In this document: positions 11,560-24,029 of the stretch, piece by piece
Numbering within the stretch: the first letter of the stretch is position 1
Layout: every line of letters begins with the position of its first letter
From: Arion vulgaris
Lineage: Eukaryota; Mollusca; Gastropoda; Stylommatophora; Arionidae
Reading direction: 5' to 3'
Assembly (NCBI GenBank): GCA_020796225.1
Contig: CM036755.1
Coordinates: forward strand, 42,326,306 to 42,390,305
Length of the DNA stretch: 64,000 bases
Position numbers and translations under genes: made by a program
The notes under the pieces: generated by a model
Told to the model about the DNA's origin: nothing
Databases searched by the model: none
What the model saw: only the letters and a program-made list of their open reading frames with translations

Positions 11560-12275
11560 AATTGGAGAAGTGCTGTCTGCTGATCATGCTGCAATTATGA
11601 TCTACTCAGAGGAGGAACTGCAGAAGCTAGTATCTGTATTCTATGATGACTGCTATGATTTTGGACTTGGAATCCGCAAACAGATTATGGTGCAGGGTGC
11701 AAAAAAAAGACCAGCAATATCAATTAGCAATGAAGAGTTTGTAGTATTTGATATATTTTTATTACCTGAGATCCTCGATCACAACAAGCTATCTTTGAAT
11801 CAAGAAATATGCATCAAGTTAGGCAAAACTGCTACAATAATTAACAGTCTGACAAAGAAAGTCTGGGAAAACAGAAAGCTGACCACTAAAATAAAAGCCC
11901 TTGTATACCAGGCATTTATCTTTAGTAGACTTCTTTATGGTAGTGACATACAGCCCACCAACTCGTACCAGAAGTGCCTAAACAACTTCCAATAGGTAAA
12001 CACGTAAAACAAAGTACTACAGTTTTACAAAATACATAAACAGTGCAACTTCCACATGCAGTGCCTTTTGAAGACTTCTTGGCATCAGTTGGTAAGAGAA
12101 TGAGGTATTGGTGAAAATAAGTAATACAACATGTATATTTTACAAACTTAGGCTATGTAGATGGATGGAACACATTTGGAGATTGGTAAAATTCTAAGAC
12201 CTCCTCTAGTGGGAACTGCAGATGGATATATCTCAGGACAGCCCTTTATTTCAGTATAAAGATATGTAAAATTTT
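11560..12275 (+). mobile_element. LINE RT C-terminal part (family D)
   Basis: Frame 11570-11995 carries LNQEICIKLGKTATIINSL, VWENRKLTTKIKALVYQAF and SRLLYGSD, the typical thumb region. It continues broken to about 12270 with MDGTHLEIGKILR, equivalent to the LGHVxRMxxxRIPK block. The 14112-15120 element is related and lies in the opposite orientation. Confidence 0.8.
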
Positions 12276-14111
12276 ATTTCTGTATAAAAATGTGTATCTT
12301 AATGATACAGGCGTTGATGTTGATTTCTGGAAGTAGGAGACTATCGATCGCAGTGTATGGAGGGGTAAGATCAACAGGGGAATTATTGAAGTAAGGAGAA
12401 ACTTATTTTAGTGAGGTTAATGTCTGAAGCGTTACATCATGAGACGAGGAGACAACAATGTCTCTGAAATTCAACAAAATAATTATGGAAGACTTTTCCT
12501 GGTGCAGATAGGTCTTGCTAGTCCCAAGTGTCATTGTCTTTACCCCTATAGAGTACAACTTACACACTATCATCTGCAAATATGGAATGGTGCAAACCAC
12601 CTAATATTAACAGAGCAAACAGTGTCAAAAAAGGGAGCAAAATTGTCAAAATGCTTTTACAGTTAAGCTTATGGTAATTTGTTCTTTGCAGTGATGAGTT
12701 GCTTGCATTGCCATATATCTCTCATGCAGCAACATATTGCCTAACCTGTATCAATTATCAAGAGTGCCAATCACTTCAGTTTTGCTATATTCCAGGTGCT
12801 TAAAAAATGTCTTTGGTTACCGCTACATTGAATTATTTTTTGTCTTTATTTACAGTTCTTGTTAACTTTATATGTCCAGTCGACGCTCCCAGCGTAGAAA
12901 ACAGTTCTCTCATTATGCCAAAACACGCTGCCAACAGCTAATTTGAGTCCATGCACGTTTAGTTTTACTGTTCAGCTACTATACGTCCGACACTGTTTTT
13001 GTTTACAGAATTCAACGGGCAGATAACTCCCATTTCATTCATATACTATACAGCATGGTAGAATTTAGTTTCGAATTTTTAGTAAATAGTTTTATTCGCA
13101 AATATATTTTTCCTGTTGTGAAAAAAGTGAACTTTCGTGTGAAAAGTTTAGTTACAAGATGTTGTTTCATCCTCCACGTCGATAAAGTGCCGAACAAGAC
13201 ATGGATTTGTTCCAAAGTTCAAATAAACACACACAGTGTTTCATGTTTATGATTTCATCGACAATGATGGAGAATTCAGCAATGGCTAAGTATTGATTCA
13301 AGTTTGAAAGTCGTAGTAGTTACTCTGAACATGAAATACAACAATAATTTACTAAATAAATACTGATTTACATATATAACTATTTATTATCAGATTGTTA
13401 AGAATTTAATTCTGCATATTTTGATACCAACAGTATAAATCTAGCTTACAAAGAACTTAAGTTATAGGCATATTTCCAAGATCATTCCATTTTGAAAACT
13501 TTGCTAGAAATGTGTTCTGGCAGAGCGTGATTACCCCCCAAAATTTTTGTGGACATAAAGAGTTAAAGCTTATCTTTACATATTTCATTACATGAAGGCA
13601 TATTGATATGTTCTGTTGTCTCCTCACATTATTGCTATAATTAGAGTTTCTATCTTTGGCATGTTGAACATATTGTAACTAAGTGATGAGTCTGAATATG
13701 ATCACTTGCTCCCTACTATTTAGCTGGATACATCCATCACCTCTCTGTTAAGATACATCTTACATTTATTTTGGGAGAAATCTAATTATTTATCTTCACA
13801 GGAAAAAAAGAACTGAATAGTTTCATATTTGCCCATAGAACTAAAAGAATTCTAGCTTTTGATCATGTTATTGAGATCTTGATTAATTCTTTGCTTCTAG
13901 ATATATATATGGCCTTTTTAATCTTTACATACGGTCAATTGGCAAGTGTTTTACTGTGACAACTTCTGAGTTTTCGCTTTTCTCTCTTGTTGTTCAGCTC
14001 ATACATAAGTCTCTTCTCAAAAGACTCTGCGCCATTTCGCAATTTGGCTTTCCACACAGCTCTTGTCATCAGCTAGTTTTTCCCATGTGCTGAGACCTAT
14101 AGAAAAGTTTT
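12276..14111. other. AT-rich sequence, nothing recognised
   Basis: No RNA gene, exon or repeat family could be supported in these 1.8 kb. Confidence 0.4.
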
Positions 14112-15120
14112 TCATTGAGGCTTTGCAGACATTTTATATCTGAGCAGTGGTCTGCCCTGGTGTCTCTTCTCCTCCGAAAGTTCACAGAACATTTGTTTTG
14201 GTATGCGACAAGTTTCCATTCTACTCACATGCCCCAACCATCTTAGTTGTCTACTACTGAGCATGTCCATGATGGAAGGCAGGTTTGCACGTTGCAGTAC
14301 TTCAGAGTTGGTTATCTTGTCATACCACCTGATGTTCATAATCTTGCAGGGACATCAATGGTGAAATATGTTAAGTCTTCTCTCGTGTCTTGAGTAGGCT
14401 GTCCATGTTTCTGAGCCATATAGTAAAGAACTAATTACACAGGCTCGATATATTTGAATCTTCGTCTGCAATGTCAGTTTTGTGTTGCCCCACGCTCGCT
14501 TTGATAGTTTGCGAATGTAGTAGCTGCACCCCTATATGAGCGTTGATTTCTTCATCAAGAGAAAGGTTGGCAGTGACCATGAACCCAAGATAGCAGAATT
14601 TTTTAACTGGTGTTAGATGGTTACCATTTAAAGTGATATTTGTTGTGTTACCTATCTGACATAATACAACTGTTTTGGAGACACTTATAGTCAGAGAAAA
14701 TAGGTTGCATGCCTTTGACAAATTATTGATTAGGCATTGCAGTGTAGTTTCACTGTGGGCGACTAAGGCAGCATCGTCAGCGAAAAGGTCCTTGAGAAGA
14801 ATTTCCGTAGTATTTCTCTTGGCTCTTAAGCGTGCCATGTTAAAGAGTGAACCATCAGATCTAGTGCGGATGAAAACATCACCATCAGCGTCCCCTAAGA
14901 CATGGTTAAAAGGACTGTGAAGAAGATGCCAAGAGAGTGGGGCAAGGACACAGCCTTACTTGACTCCACTCTTAACCTCGAAACTATCAGATGTGCTGCC
15001 ATCGAACTGTATGCTGACTTTCATGCCCTCATGGAAGGAGACAATCAATTGGAGCAACTTTGGGGACAGCCAATATGCTTCAGTATGCTCTAGATAAAAG
15101 GCCATTATATAATCAACAGT
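14112..15120 (-). mobile_element. LINE reverse transcriptase, 5'-truncated (family D)
   Basis: Minus-strand order: FHEGMKVSIQFDGSTSDSFE near 15040, KSGVK then a stop and GCVLAP near 14970, IRTRSDGSLFNMARLRAKRN near 14850, the catalytic LFADDAALVAHSETTLQ near 14770, CYLGFMVTANLSLDEEIN near 14590, then LRWLGHVSRMETCRIPKQMF near 14230. The FADD motif is intact, but stops and frameshifts separate the blocks. Confidence 0.9.
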
Positions 15121-15299
15121 CCCATCTTTCCAGACTTAACTGAGTGTATCATAATCTGACCATACAAAATTATGTAACTATTTGTCTTCCAATATGAAAA
15201 CAGAACTTTTATGAATAAATATGGAAGGAATTAAATATATTTTCAATTTAGCAAATACGTTTCTCACATGTTACTGTACAATAAACTGGTTCACAATGT

Positions 15300-15640
15300 G
15301 TATTCTGAGCCCGACTCTGCATAGAGCAAAGGTTGGGATCTGCTAGTTTCTCTTAAGAGGAGTCAAAATTAATAGCCTACTGGTGATCCTTAGAACACAA
15401 CATGTCAAACCCACCTTCCAGCAGTATAGGCCGGGAAACTTAGGAAAGGCTAACAGAGCCCTGGCTTGATTAGGAAGATGGGCTCCCCTAGGCCAGGGTT
15501 TTTACAAATTTCTTTGTTGTAATTGTCCGATGTGGAGTGAACCACGTAAAATCTCGAAGGTCTGGCCCCTAGACTCGTGATATGGGGCACATCGCTGAGT
15601 GGATTTACCCTGATATTCAAGAACCACAAAAAAACAAATG
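15300..15640 (+). mobile_element. Possible LINE 5' or ORF1-proximal segment
   Basis: The translation shows TTCQTHLPA, RWAPLGQGFYKFLCCNCPMW and SKVWPPDS around 15395-15580. This resembles a conserved upstream segment of some invertebrate LINEs. It sits just 5' of the RT tail at 15640, so both may come from one deleted element. Confidence 0.4.
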
Positions 15641-16160
15641 CAGTGACCTACCAGTTGGCACCATTACTACAACACCTAAAGATCAAGATGGAAGTTAAAA
15701 GACAGATGATAAAAAGTATCTTTCTACCAACACTTTGTTACCAGTGCCAAACTTGATCTCTGACAGCAACACACCACAGAAAGCTAACCATTTGTGAAAT
15801 GAAATGATCGATGAAGGCAGTGTGGGTGACCAGGAACGATAGACTATGAAATGATGACATCAGAAGCAGAGTGGGCATAACTTCATGCACGAATACATTG
15901 AAAGACAACAAATGCAGTGGTTTGGACATTTAATGAGAATAGAATACAACCAACCACCAATAACAGCATACAATAAAAAGAGATCAGTTACTAGAGCCAA
16001 AGGGAAAACGAAGAAGAAAAATAGATAGACAATATCAAGAGCACACTAAATAAACATGGATATAGCACAACAAGGGTGACTCATCTGGCCCTGGAACACA
16101 AATTAAAGATCCCACCCCTACGCTTAACGGCAAAACTGGACAATGAATTCCATCATCCAC
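15640..16160 (+). mobile_element. LINE RT tail (family E2)
   Basis: It contains TLCYQCQT near 15740, then in another frame IERQQMQWFGHLMRIEYNQP near 15900 and ITAYNKKRS, and THLALEHKLKIPPLRLT at 16080. A second copy of the same tail lies on the minus strand at 28375-28690. Confidence 0.7.
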
Positions 16161-16620
16161 CTGGCAACAGACAATTCAAGAACCAGATTCCCAGTCATCG
16201 GCAAAAAGCCCCACTGCCTTGTGGGAACCTCAGCAGAGGCAAAGGTTATGTAAATAAATCCAAACATAAAATCTGGAGTGGAGCCCCTAGCAAGCATGAT
16301 CTAACTTCATGCAACATACACAATGACGATAGCGGCTGGCCAGATACAGGCAGGAATGGTGAGCAGCAGTGAGGGATGGCTCAAAAAGAAAGGAAGAGAA
16401 ACGCTATCACATATGGAGACAAAAGAGAGTGCAGATAGATTGCATCAGCTCCAGTTTTACCTTGCAGCAAGGATCGTCACTCCAGAATAAGTCATTGCAG
16501 CCACAACAGTGTATGGCACCGTTGTTTTCAACTTGTCCAACTACCATTCCACTACTCAAAATATTGTCATATACTAGGAACAATGTTCAATACTGAAAGT
16601 TAACAATTTTAATGTATGTA
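16161..16620 (+). other. Unassigned, probably repeat-derived
   Basis: An open frame (16076-16372) continues with PLPCGNLSRGKGYVNKS, which looks like low-copy LINE 5' sequence, but the identity is not secure. Confidence 0.3.
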
Positions 16621-16786
16621 ATAAATGCAGTCTTCTCACAACAGAGAAGTTGCGTAGCCAAACTGAAGTCATAAGAAAAGAGTAAAATTAATGATCATAG
16701 TTAATGTTTATGTAATCTCTGGTAGCGCATGGTTGTGTTAAATAAGGTTTAAAGCTACTGGCAAATGGGTTGATCTACAACCAGCC

Positions 16787-16892
16787 TCATGTTGTTCTAA
16801 TTTTACCAGGAACATAGTTTTTATCTATCACTTGCTCCTGTAGGAACATATGCAAACACTTCTCATTTTGAGCAAGGGGATGACCAGCAACT
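16787..16892 (-). CDS. SNX3: SNX3 exon 4, residues 127-161 and stop
   Basis: It completes the split Lys codon, then [18 protein letters not shown] (last PX helix) and a short tail ending in TGA at 16789-16787. Confidence 0.95.
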
Positions 16893-19800
16893 CTGTCAGA
16901 GAAAGAAAAATTACAAATTATTTGAACTGGGTAATAGTAATACAATCTAATGAACTTGTAATGAATACATAGTACAGTACCTATACTAGATTTTAGTCCT
17001 CAGGTGTACAGAGCTAATTAGTATCATGGAGAATCTAAATAGAATCATAGAGTGATGTTGGGTGGGGAGGTAGTACCTCATGAAAATTGATCCCCTCTTG
17101 TGGATAGCCATGATCATATTTACTCCCATCTTCTCACCTAGTTCATGTATGGCTCCTCGCATGACATCCTGGACAACAGTCCTGGCTGACTGGCTAAATA
17201 ACATGAGTGGATGGAAGTGTGTGGCAATGAGGTTTCTGCTTGATTTTCTGACCATTGGGTATAGAATTAAGATTGCTACAGCATGTGCGTATAATAAAAT
17301 AAGTTCTAAAAAGGACCATCCACTGCATGAGGTGCTCAGCATCAGAAATGGGAATCAGTTAAAGTGAGGTAAATCATAGACTGGTAGACACTGATCAGCT
17401 GGTACGCTGGCTCATGAATATTGACTTTGGGAGAAATAGGTACTGGTACCTTCAATATTTGAAACATATTTTTGACCATCATCAAATTCAACAAAGGGTG
17501 CTGAGAGAGGGATCCTGTGGAGGTGAATACAGTGATATAGGCCATCATCAATGGCATCTGTAATGTCGATGACATTGTGATCTACATGGATGGATTGGTA
17601 GTTTGTCACCAAAAGTGTTCAAATCAAGGGACTTCTCATACGACAGATAGGTTAAGAAAGACGGTGTATTCAGTATGACGAGTAGCAGGAAAATGGAAGT
17701 ATTGACAGTGACTAAGGCACTACTCTGGTTTGAATCACAAAACTATACTTAAACATGCATCCTGAGTGATGAGCCAGAAGGTGGAGGCTGGTTTTTTGGC
17801 GCAGACAATGGATATTCAGTCTCCAAAGGTCAACCATTTGCAGAATTACATTCAGCTTTTTTGGGGCACATGGGTGTCGATGGCAATGTAAAATGTCTGG
17901 CTGGCTCTGTGACCATATCGAGAGGTCAGTTAATGGACAAAGCTGACATTCTAAATGCATTTGTAAAGTGTGGCTGCAAAGAGGACTTTCCGCAAAACCA
18001 ATCCACATAAATAACGATTATAAGAGCTTGGATTGAAGTGGTCAGAAAAGAGCAGCACAATAGGCATATGAGTAGATTCATCATTTCACCTAGTTCGTGA
18101 TAAGGGGGATATTCTTCGGTCTCTTCGAGACTCTCTGTTGGATGAGGACACTAATATCGATGTTGAATCAATCAAGCGATTTAAGCAGTTTGGAGTTACC
18201 CGTTGTTCAAGTCGAACTGGATGCCTGAGAGGCAGAGTGAGAGGTGTGTTTAATCAGCGAGCCACAGGAACCATCAGTATGCATACTCTTCGATATCTGT
18301 TGGGGAGACTGAGCACCTATGGGTCTGCCGGAGTGCAATGACGTCAGTTTAGTAACCAATAACCAATAGATTCATCAAACATATGGTTAGCCACTGTATA
18401 CTGTTAAAGATCAGAGCACCTATGGACATGTCTAGATTACAATGTGGATAATACAAAGGGAAATTGAAACTGTACAATAAGGTTGCACTTATCTAAATGT
18501 CTTTGACTTACTTGTTTATAAACTGTTCAAGTCCTTTTTTTCTCTCATCAATGAAGTCATCTTCAAATATTCCATCATCTCCACGAAATGGCAGCTGTCG
18601 TTTTAGGGCCTTCCCAGGTAATGGTGGTACCACAATCTATTTTTTTAAAAGGTGAGTATGTGTTAAGATAGATAATTCCCAAATAGAAGCAAATCTTATT
18701 GAGACTACACATCAAGTCAACTGTACATACTAGTGGTGTTCCCAAACTGAAACATGATTCTGTTGAAAGGTAACTGGTAATATGTAACTTGCGGTGTATA
18801 GTGTTTCAACCTATAGCCAATGGGGCTATAACACTCTCCAGCGAAGCACATTTCATTTTTAGGAGAATCCACCAGTGGACATGTCTCATATTTTTCCCAC
18901 ATGCATGCCCAGGGAATTTATCCTGGTCAAAGTTCTGAAGTAAACATTGCACAGGATGATATAAGTCATCAACAATGCATCTTTCTCTGTGTATTATCTA
19001 TTGCATCAGTAATGTGCTGCATGATTATTTTGCTTAGGATTTTGTATGGAATGGAGAGAAGGGTTATTCCAGACCAGTTGTGAAAATGGTGTCAAAGAAG
19101 CCTTTCTTGGGTATCTTGATAAGGACTCCTCCTTTCCATGCACTGGGTACTGTTTGAGTATTCCATATAGATGTAAACATGGGTAGTAGTACATTAGCCA
19201 AGAGTGTCTATTTTAAATCATTCAGCATTTAAATTATCACATTCTTGTTTGGAGGTCTCTATGGTGAAGTGGCTAAGATGTTTGCCTGTCATTCTGAAGG
19301 TTGTGGGTTTGAATCCAGACCGAGTAACATGTGCAATGTTTTCATGAGATAACTAGGATTGTTGCTGGAGCTACAGAATGTGTACTTTAAGAAACACCCT
19401 CGGAAGATGTGCCATTTCTGCAGGCACGGACGGAGCCATATGGAAAAAACGGTGCACTGAAGTATATCCTTCACTTTTAAACCCTTTAGAATACATTGTT
19501 CTTACATTCCAGAATCTAATTCTGACTTTGGCATTCCGACTTAGTCTGACTTAGGACTTCCGTCTTCATGAAAGTAGCTTCTTTACAGGACTTCCAGTTT
19601 TATGAGTCAATGGCTCCGGTAGCCTTTCATGCTGTGAATAGGTAGTGTCTACGTCGTTGTTTCTGTAACAAAGATTTTTTACAAGATGGGATTTGTGTAT
19701 TTCATGCTCGTATAAATATACCATGTTGTTTCACTACATTGCTTGTTCATGGACCATGCAGTAATAAAAAGTTAACAACACACTTGACAATGCTTTCAGT

Positions 19801-22800
19801 TTCCTTGTTATTTGTTTGAATGTTGTATCCATCACCTATTTAGCTCATATCATCATCATTGGACTCTGTCTAAATAGGCAATAGGTTTTGTATCACATAG
19901 TTTGTCATACAGTCACACATTAAACGATGAAGCCACTGAACAAAGTTCATGAATTTACTCACTTTACTATCTCTCTCTAGTTCATTTCTTAACCATTCAA
20001 AGTCACTATACCGCCTTCGAACACCTGATTCTTTGAGCTTGAATACTGGTAAGTTTGTCTGCATGAATATAAGAAGTAAATAACATCAGCAACATAACAG
20101 AGAAATCAAATACTATTTTTTATTTTATCTCACAAGGGTTAATAGGTATAGCAGATTTGGCCATTCAACTGCTACTACCTGATTACATTTTGGTATAATG
20201 AAGCCAGTGTATATACTAATGGGTCTATGCTCTTCAGGTATAAATCAGGATGAAGATTCTTAGATGGAAGCTGAAACAGTCCCTACAGATCTGTACTTAT
20301 CTTTTTTGTAACCACACTAAGCAGGGTCCGTTACTGCATAAGACTCAATTCATGACCCGCAAAGTTCAATACAATTGTCTACAACATGTGGATAGCAATG
20401 CAGCGGCCCTGGGTACTATGCTTTACTATTATCCTGGACATGCACTAGTTCATCATCATCATCATCAAATAGCTAGTCCTGAGCAGAACTTTGCCACCCC
20501 AACAGTCCTCCGAATTTCTCTCTCTCACAGGCCAGATGTCCTGCCTCTGCAGTCGTCATGTTCAAACCATCAGTTACATCCTGAATCCATCTTCTCCGTG
20601 GTCTTCCTCTATTGCTCTTTGTTGGTATGCCATCTTCCATGATGGTCTTCTCCAGCCCTTTATGTCTTTTTATATGTCAAAAATATCTCATTTTCTCTTT
20701 CTTATTTGTAGCATCAGCCAGTTTTCTTTGATTCTGAGTTCTTTCTGGATAGATCTATATGTTCTCTTTTCTGTCCAGGATACACAGAGGAATCTTCTGT
20801 AACACTTATATTCACCCACCTGCCCAGCGTGTTCGTAGCGCATTGGACTACGGGTGACTAGCCCTTCGTGAGTGTGGGTTCAATTCCACGGGCTGGCAGA
20901 AAAGCCACAGGCTCTAGATTCACAGTGTTTGTGGCACCGAGCCGAAGAGCTAAAAAAGCTTGTGCTTCTGGATTGGATAAAAAACAAAAACACTTATATT
21001 CGTAAGCACTAGTTCATAGTAATGAAATAGCTGTGGTGCTGGATTCAAAAGCTCCTATAGTGAGAACATCTAAACTGGATAGGGATGACATACTTAGGTT
21101 GTTCCATGACCATCTATTTTTATGATGACTGCCATTGGCAAGGATGGAATCCTAAAACTGGAGGAATTTGAACTCACTGGTAAAGTTAGTCAACGGGAAC
21201 TCCTTTGAGAACGGGTGAAATGTGTGTATAACTACCAAGCTATGGGAACCAACTATATGCACATCTAGTACCATCTATATGCACATCCAGTACCATCTAT
21301 ATACATACCTAGTAACATCTGCTAAAAAGAGACTGAGCGACTTTGGGTCTGTCTAGAGTGGCAATTATAAAGGTTCAGTTAAATAATTATTAAGTAAATA
21401 AGGAGTTTCAAGAACCTCAGGTGAAACACCGGTGTCAATGAATATGATCAATAAATAGATAGTAAACAAGTATTTAGGACCTCCAGAAAAAACAATTTAC
21501 CAAACACAGTATTTGAACCACAAACCATAATTTCTAATGGCACCCATTGACTAGCCCTTCAGACAATTGTTTTTTCAGACCACAACCAGCTAACTCTCTA
21601 AAAAAAAGAGCTTCCCATAGCAGTGTTTTTTAAACAGTGTCGATTACAGAACACAGAAAATCAGGTCACATTCGATTGAACAGTGCTTGCACAAAAATAG
21701 GCAATAAGTTTTTTTGTGTTTGTATACATATGAGAAGAAACAACAGCACACATACTCACAATTATACATATATAATACACATGCATACATATATAATATA
21801 CATGCACACATCCTTCTTCTTTCAACTCCCAACGAAGCACAGGTCTTCAACAAACTTCTTCCAGCTTCTCTCTCCTGCCATCCCTTCCAATTCTTTCCAT
21901 GTTTTACCTATACTTTTAATATCAGATTCCAGCTCTCTTCTCAATGTTTATATAGTCCTTCCCCTACTCCTATGCCCTGCGTTTCCATAACAGTGACTGT
22001 CTTGTAACGCTTCCAGTCGGTCTTTTCAAAGTGTCTCCTATCCATCGCCAGTGTCTCTTCTTTAGCACACATCATTCACACAAGTGAAACAATTATTAAA
22101 GACTTTCTATGTGCTTTGAATCGTTCTTATTTTCTTTGCAATTGACAATTTTCCAACTTCTAGCCAATAGATTCTGATTGACTATTGTCATGACTATAGT
22201 CTATAGAAAATAAAGCTGCATGAAATATATGCACACACACACATGACAATAGCTAATCAGACATTGCCTGGAAGCTTTGTTTTAATTAAGCCACAATTTC
22301 GATGACGAGGGTTCTGAGTTTAAATCAGGACTACAAACTCGTAATAACAAGTGGGTAATCTGGGATATACCATTCATATTACGGCCCCCTAATTAACATA
22401 CCCGTTAAGAAAGCAATGGCAAACTACTGAATGTATAAGTGGTGCCTAGAAAATCAACGACTCATTTACTGTGGTTGATGGCTACGTCCTGTAAAGGATA
22501 TGTCATGATTTTCATTTAACATATCCCTTTGTTGAAAGTTTTTTTCTAAAACTGAAGAATTAGGATCTACTACAGTACACCGACCTAGACAACCAGGGTT
22601 TTCCTAGTTTAATTAAGTTTATGAACTGGAATGTAACTGAGAATAATATAGTAGAAAATTCCAGTTTTAGTTATAACAATGAACTGAGAAATAACAGGAA
22701 GTGTACCAAGGAGTATAACAAGAAGGGCCCTTTCCTCTAACCCACAGTGAAGGTGAAAATGGAAAGCATAGAAATACAGGGAGATTGGTGGCAATTGCAA

Positions 22801-23902
22801 TGAGGATCTTCTTCTTCTTTGTGTTCGTTCTTTCGACCAATTTTAATCACTCTTTGTGATATGTTTGATCTTTGCCAAGAACGTGTATACGTTGCACATT
22901 GGTTTAGTAGGCCCCTAAACGCATAGACTTCTACTCGCTTAGGACACATGCATCCGATTTCAGCCAAACATCCTTAGTAGCCTCTTACGACATGCATGGC
23001 AGGTACCCAAATTTGGGCCCCGGTAACCACTCGGGCGGCAATAAGGATAACATTGTGATCTACATGGATGAATCAATAATTAATTATAATTCACTACCCT
23101 AAGTTCACATGGATCTTCTCTGCAAGCTCATACAGCAGAAAAGTCAAGGAAGCAGTGGTGTATGAGTCGGTATGACAACAAGTAGCACGACAATGGAAGT
23201 ATTGGTGGTGACTAAGGCACTACTCTGGTTTGAATCACAAAAACTGCACTCATGCATCCTGTGTGATCATTGAGTTATTACTGAGTGTGATCTGGAAGTA
23301 TTAAGTATAGGCTAGTTTTTGTGCACAGACAATCTTCTTCTTTTGTCGTCACACTGTTACCGGGTTGTTGCCCAGTGTCGTGGTTTTCTGTTTTTGTCTT
23401 GTCGTGCGCTAAATAAATGCTGTTGTTGATCATCTGTTAGTTGTAACTTGTTTAGCTGTCGGTGAAATTTTTGGGTGCCGTCGTAACAATTAGAATTAGT
23501 ATGAATTACAATATGGGACTAGCCGGTAGGTTAACACTAGCAATTGCGTTTTGCACTCTAAGACGAATATAATATATGTAATAATACTATTATATTAATA
23601 AATATTAATATTATAAATTATAGTATTATACAGTTGAGTAACTTGTGTCTTGTAAGTAAATACTAACTTAACTAAAGTAAAAGTAATGAAAAGTAAGACG
23701 TCTGAAGAAGTGACAATCGCAATATATTATTATTTATTTATACCTTCATTCGCACTTCATAGTCTGTGTAACGTTTTTTAGCCACTCCGTGGGTTTGGGG
23801 ATCTGAAACATCTATCTCTAGAAAGTTTGCTGGCGGTGAATATGCGTCTTCGAGTGTTTGTTTCTTTGAGGATATCCGAGCCGTAGCTGTTGGTGTGGTC
23901 AT
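16787..23902 (-). CDS. SNX3: Sorting nexin-3 (SNX3), four exons, complete
   Basis: This gene encodes a 161-residue PX-domain protein that binds phosphatidylinositol 3-phosphate on early endosomes and helps retromer sort cargo such as Wntless. Human SNX3 has 162 residues. Coding exons are 23902-23744, 20058-19963, 18636-18512 and 16892-16787. All introns are GT-AG and phases agree. The start chosen is [10 protein letters not shown]; an in-frame ATG lies 7 codons upstream at 23923. The PI3P contacts of the family are kept: R69 and Y70 in [11 protein letters not shown]94 in PPLPGK and R117 in FIDERKKGL. The C-terminus is [11 protein letters not shown]. Introns of 3.7, 1.3 and 1.6 kb carry LINE and SINE fragments. 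An ATTAAA at 16613-16608, 174 bp past the stop, is a possible poly(A) signal. Confidence 0.95.
17080..17370 (+). mobile_element. Family A LINE fragment (RT C-terminal) in SNX3 intron 3
   Basis: The translation [15 protein letters not shown] near 17225 matches VSMRFLLDLPTIANRIE of the 24030-26280 copy at 25270-25320. Confidence 0.7.
17560..18025 (+). mobile_element. Family A LINE RNase H fragment in SNX3 intron 3
   Basis: It includes [19 protein letters not shown] at 17694-17750 (Glu block) and a decayed PGHAGV..NE block ([16 protein letters not shown] near 17860). A sister copy of its left part lies at 23040-23300. Confidence 0.75.
18085..18360 (+). mobile_element. Family A LINE 3' end in SNX3 intron 3
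   Basis: Almost the same as 47130-47394: [51 protein letters not shown], then an AACCAATAACCAAT tail. It lies directly behind a different family A fragment, so two insertions abut. Confidence 0.85.
18512..18636 (-). CDS. SNX3: SNX3 exon 3, residues 86-126 plus two bases
   Basis: It encodes [20 protein letters not shown] through GLEQFIN. It covers the proline-rich membrane loop and PI3P contacts K94 and R117. The donor is gtaagt. Confidence 0.95.
19251..19490 (+). mobile_element. tRNA-derived SINE (type 2) in SNX3 intron 2
   Basis: The head has an A-box-like TGGTGAAGTGGCTAAGATG at 19261-19279 and a B-box-like GGTTTGAATCC at 19306-19316, at tRNA spacing. The 3' part (cggagccatatgg, then cggtgcactgaagt) recurs at 48470-48540. 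Confidence 0.75.
19963..20058 (-). CDS. SNX3: SNX3 exon 2, residues 54-85
   Basis: It begins after gcatgcag at [11 protein letters not shown], carries the PI3P-binding RRRYSDF motif and ends at ERDSK before gtgagt. It is 96 bp, phase 0 at both ends. Confidence 0.95.
20430..20813 (-). mobile_element. LINE RT C-terminal tail in SNX3 intron 1
   Basis: On the minus strand: [15 protein letters not shown] near 20790, [18 protein letters not shown] near 20725, a decayed HxxGWRRPSW block, and GVAKFCSGL near 20480. It ends in a GATGATGATGATGATG run at 20450-20466, which is a LINE 3' tail. Confidence 0.75.
20814..20988 (+). mobile_element. tRNA-derived SINE (type 1), full length with target-site duplication
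   Basis: The head contains A-box-like TGTTCGTAGCGCATTGG and B-box-like GGTTCAATTCC, followed by cagaaaagccacaggctcta and an A-rich tail. The 13-bp direct repeat aacacttatattc flanks it (20801-20813 and 20989-21001), which proves insertion by target-primed reverse transcription. It sits in the LINE tail to its left. Confidence 0.92.
21002..22255. other. SNX3 intron 1, unassigned
   Basis: A tandem of about 29 bp (accatctatatgcacatcc-like) recurs near 21250-21320. There is also a TA/CA-rich stretch at 21760-21810. No gene is seen. Confidence 0.4.
22260..22520 (+). repeat. SINE-like repeat
   Basis: The word gcaatggcaaactact at 22413-22428 resembles the central GGCAATGGCAAACCACT motif found in several animal SINE families. 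A possible decayed B box (gagtttaaatcag) lies at 22315. The identification is tentative. Confidence 0.4.
22805..23040 (-). repeat. Repeat with (GAA)n-type tail, related to the GC-rich repeats
   Basis: On the minus strand it runs from GCCGCCCGAGTGGTTACCGG to an AAAGAAGAAGAAG tail. The words gttcgttcttt, cgaccaatttta and ccgatttcagcca are shared with 48590-48715. Confidence 0.55.
23040..23300 (+). mobile_element. Family A LINE RNase H fragment in SNX3 intron 1
   Basis: It is nearly collinear with 17565-17760 (gacattgtgatctacatgga, then gtgactaaggcactactctg), so both derive from the same subfamily. Confidence 0.75.
23301..23743. other. SNX3 intron 1 next to exon 1, unassigned
   Basis: The words gtcgtcacactg and ggttgttgcccagtgtcg at 23345-23385 recur inverted near 26945-26985, so part of this is a LINE family B edge. 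The rest is AT-rich. Confidence 0.4.
23744..23902 (-). CDS. SNX3: SNX3 exon 1, residues 1-53
   Basis: It encodes the N-terminal tail and the first PX strands ([27 protein letters not shown]) and ends on a codon boundary before gtataa. Confidence 0.93.
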
Positions 23903-24029
23903 GTTGGAAATTATTTTCTTCAATCAACTCTCTGATTGCGAATAGTAACTATTCGTTATTCGATATTATTATTACTGGTCGAAATAACTGAACGATGTTT
24001 CCTTCCACCCTCGGCGGAATATAGAAGCT

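Noticed and set aside
16986..18008. Minus-strand frames as extra SNX3 exons
   Set aside because: They are antisense to family A LINE fragments, and SNX3 is complete without them.
20839..20895. Functional tRNA gene
   Set aside because: A and B boxes belong to a SINE with an A-rich tail and target-site duplication, and no cloverleaf with a proper acceptor stem is seen.
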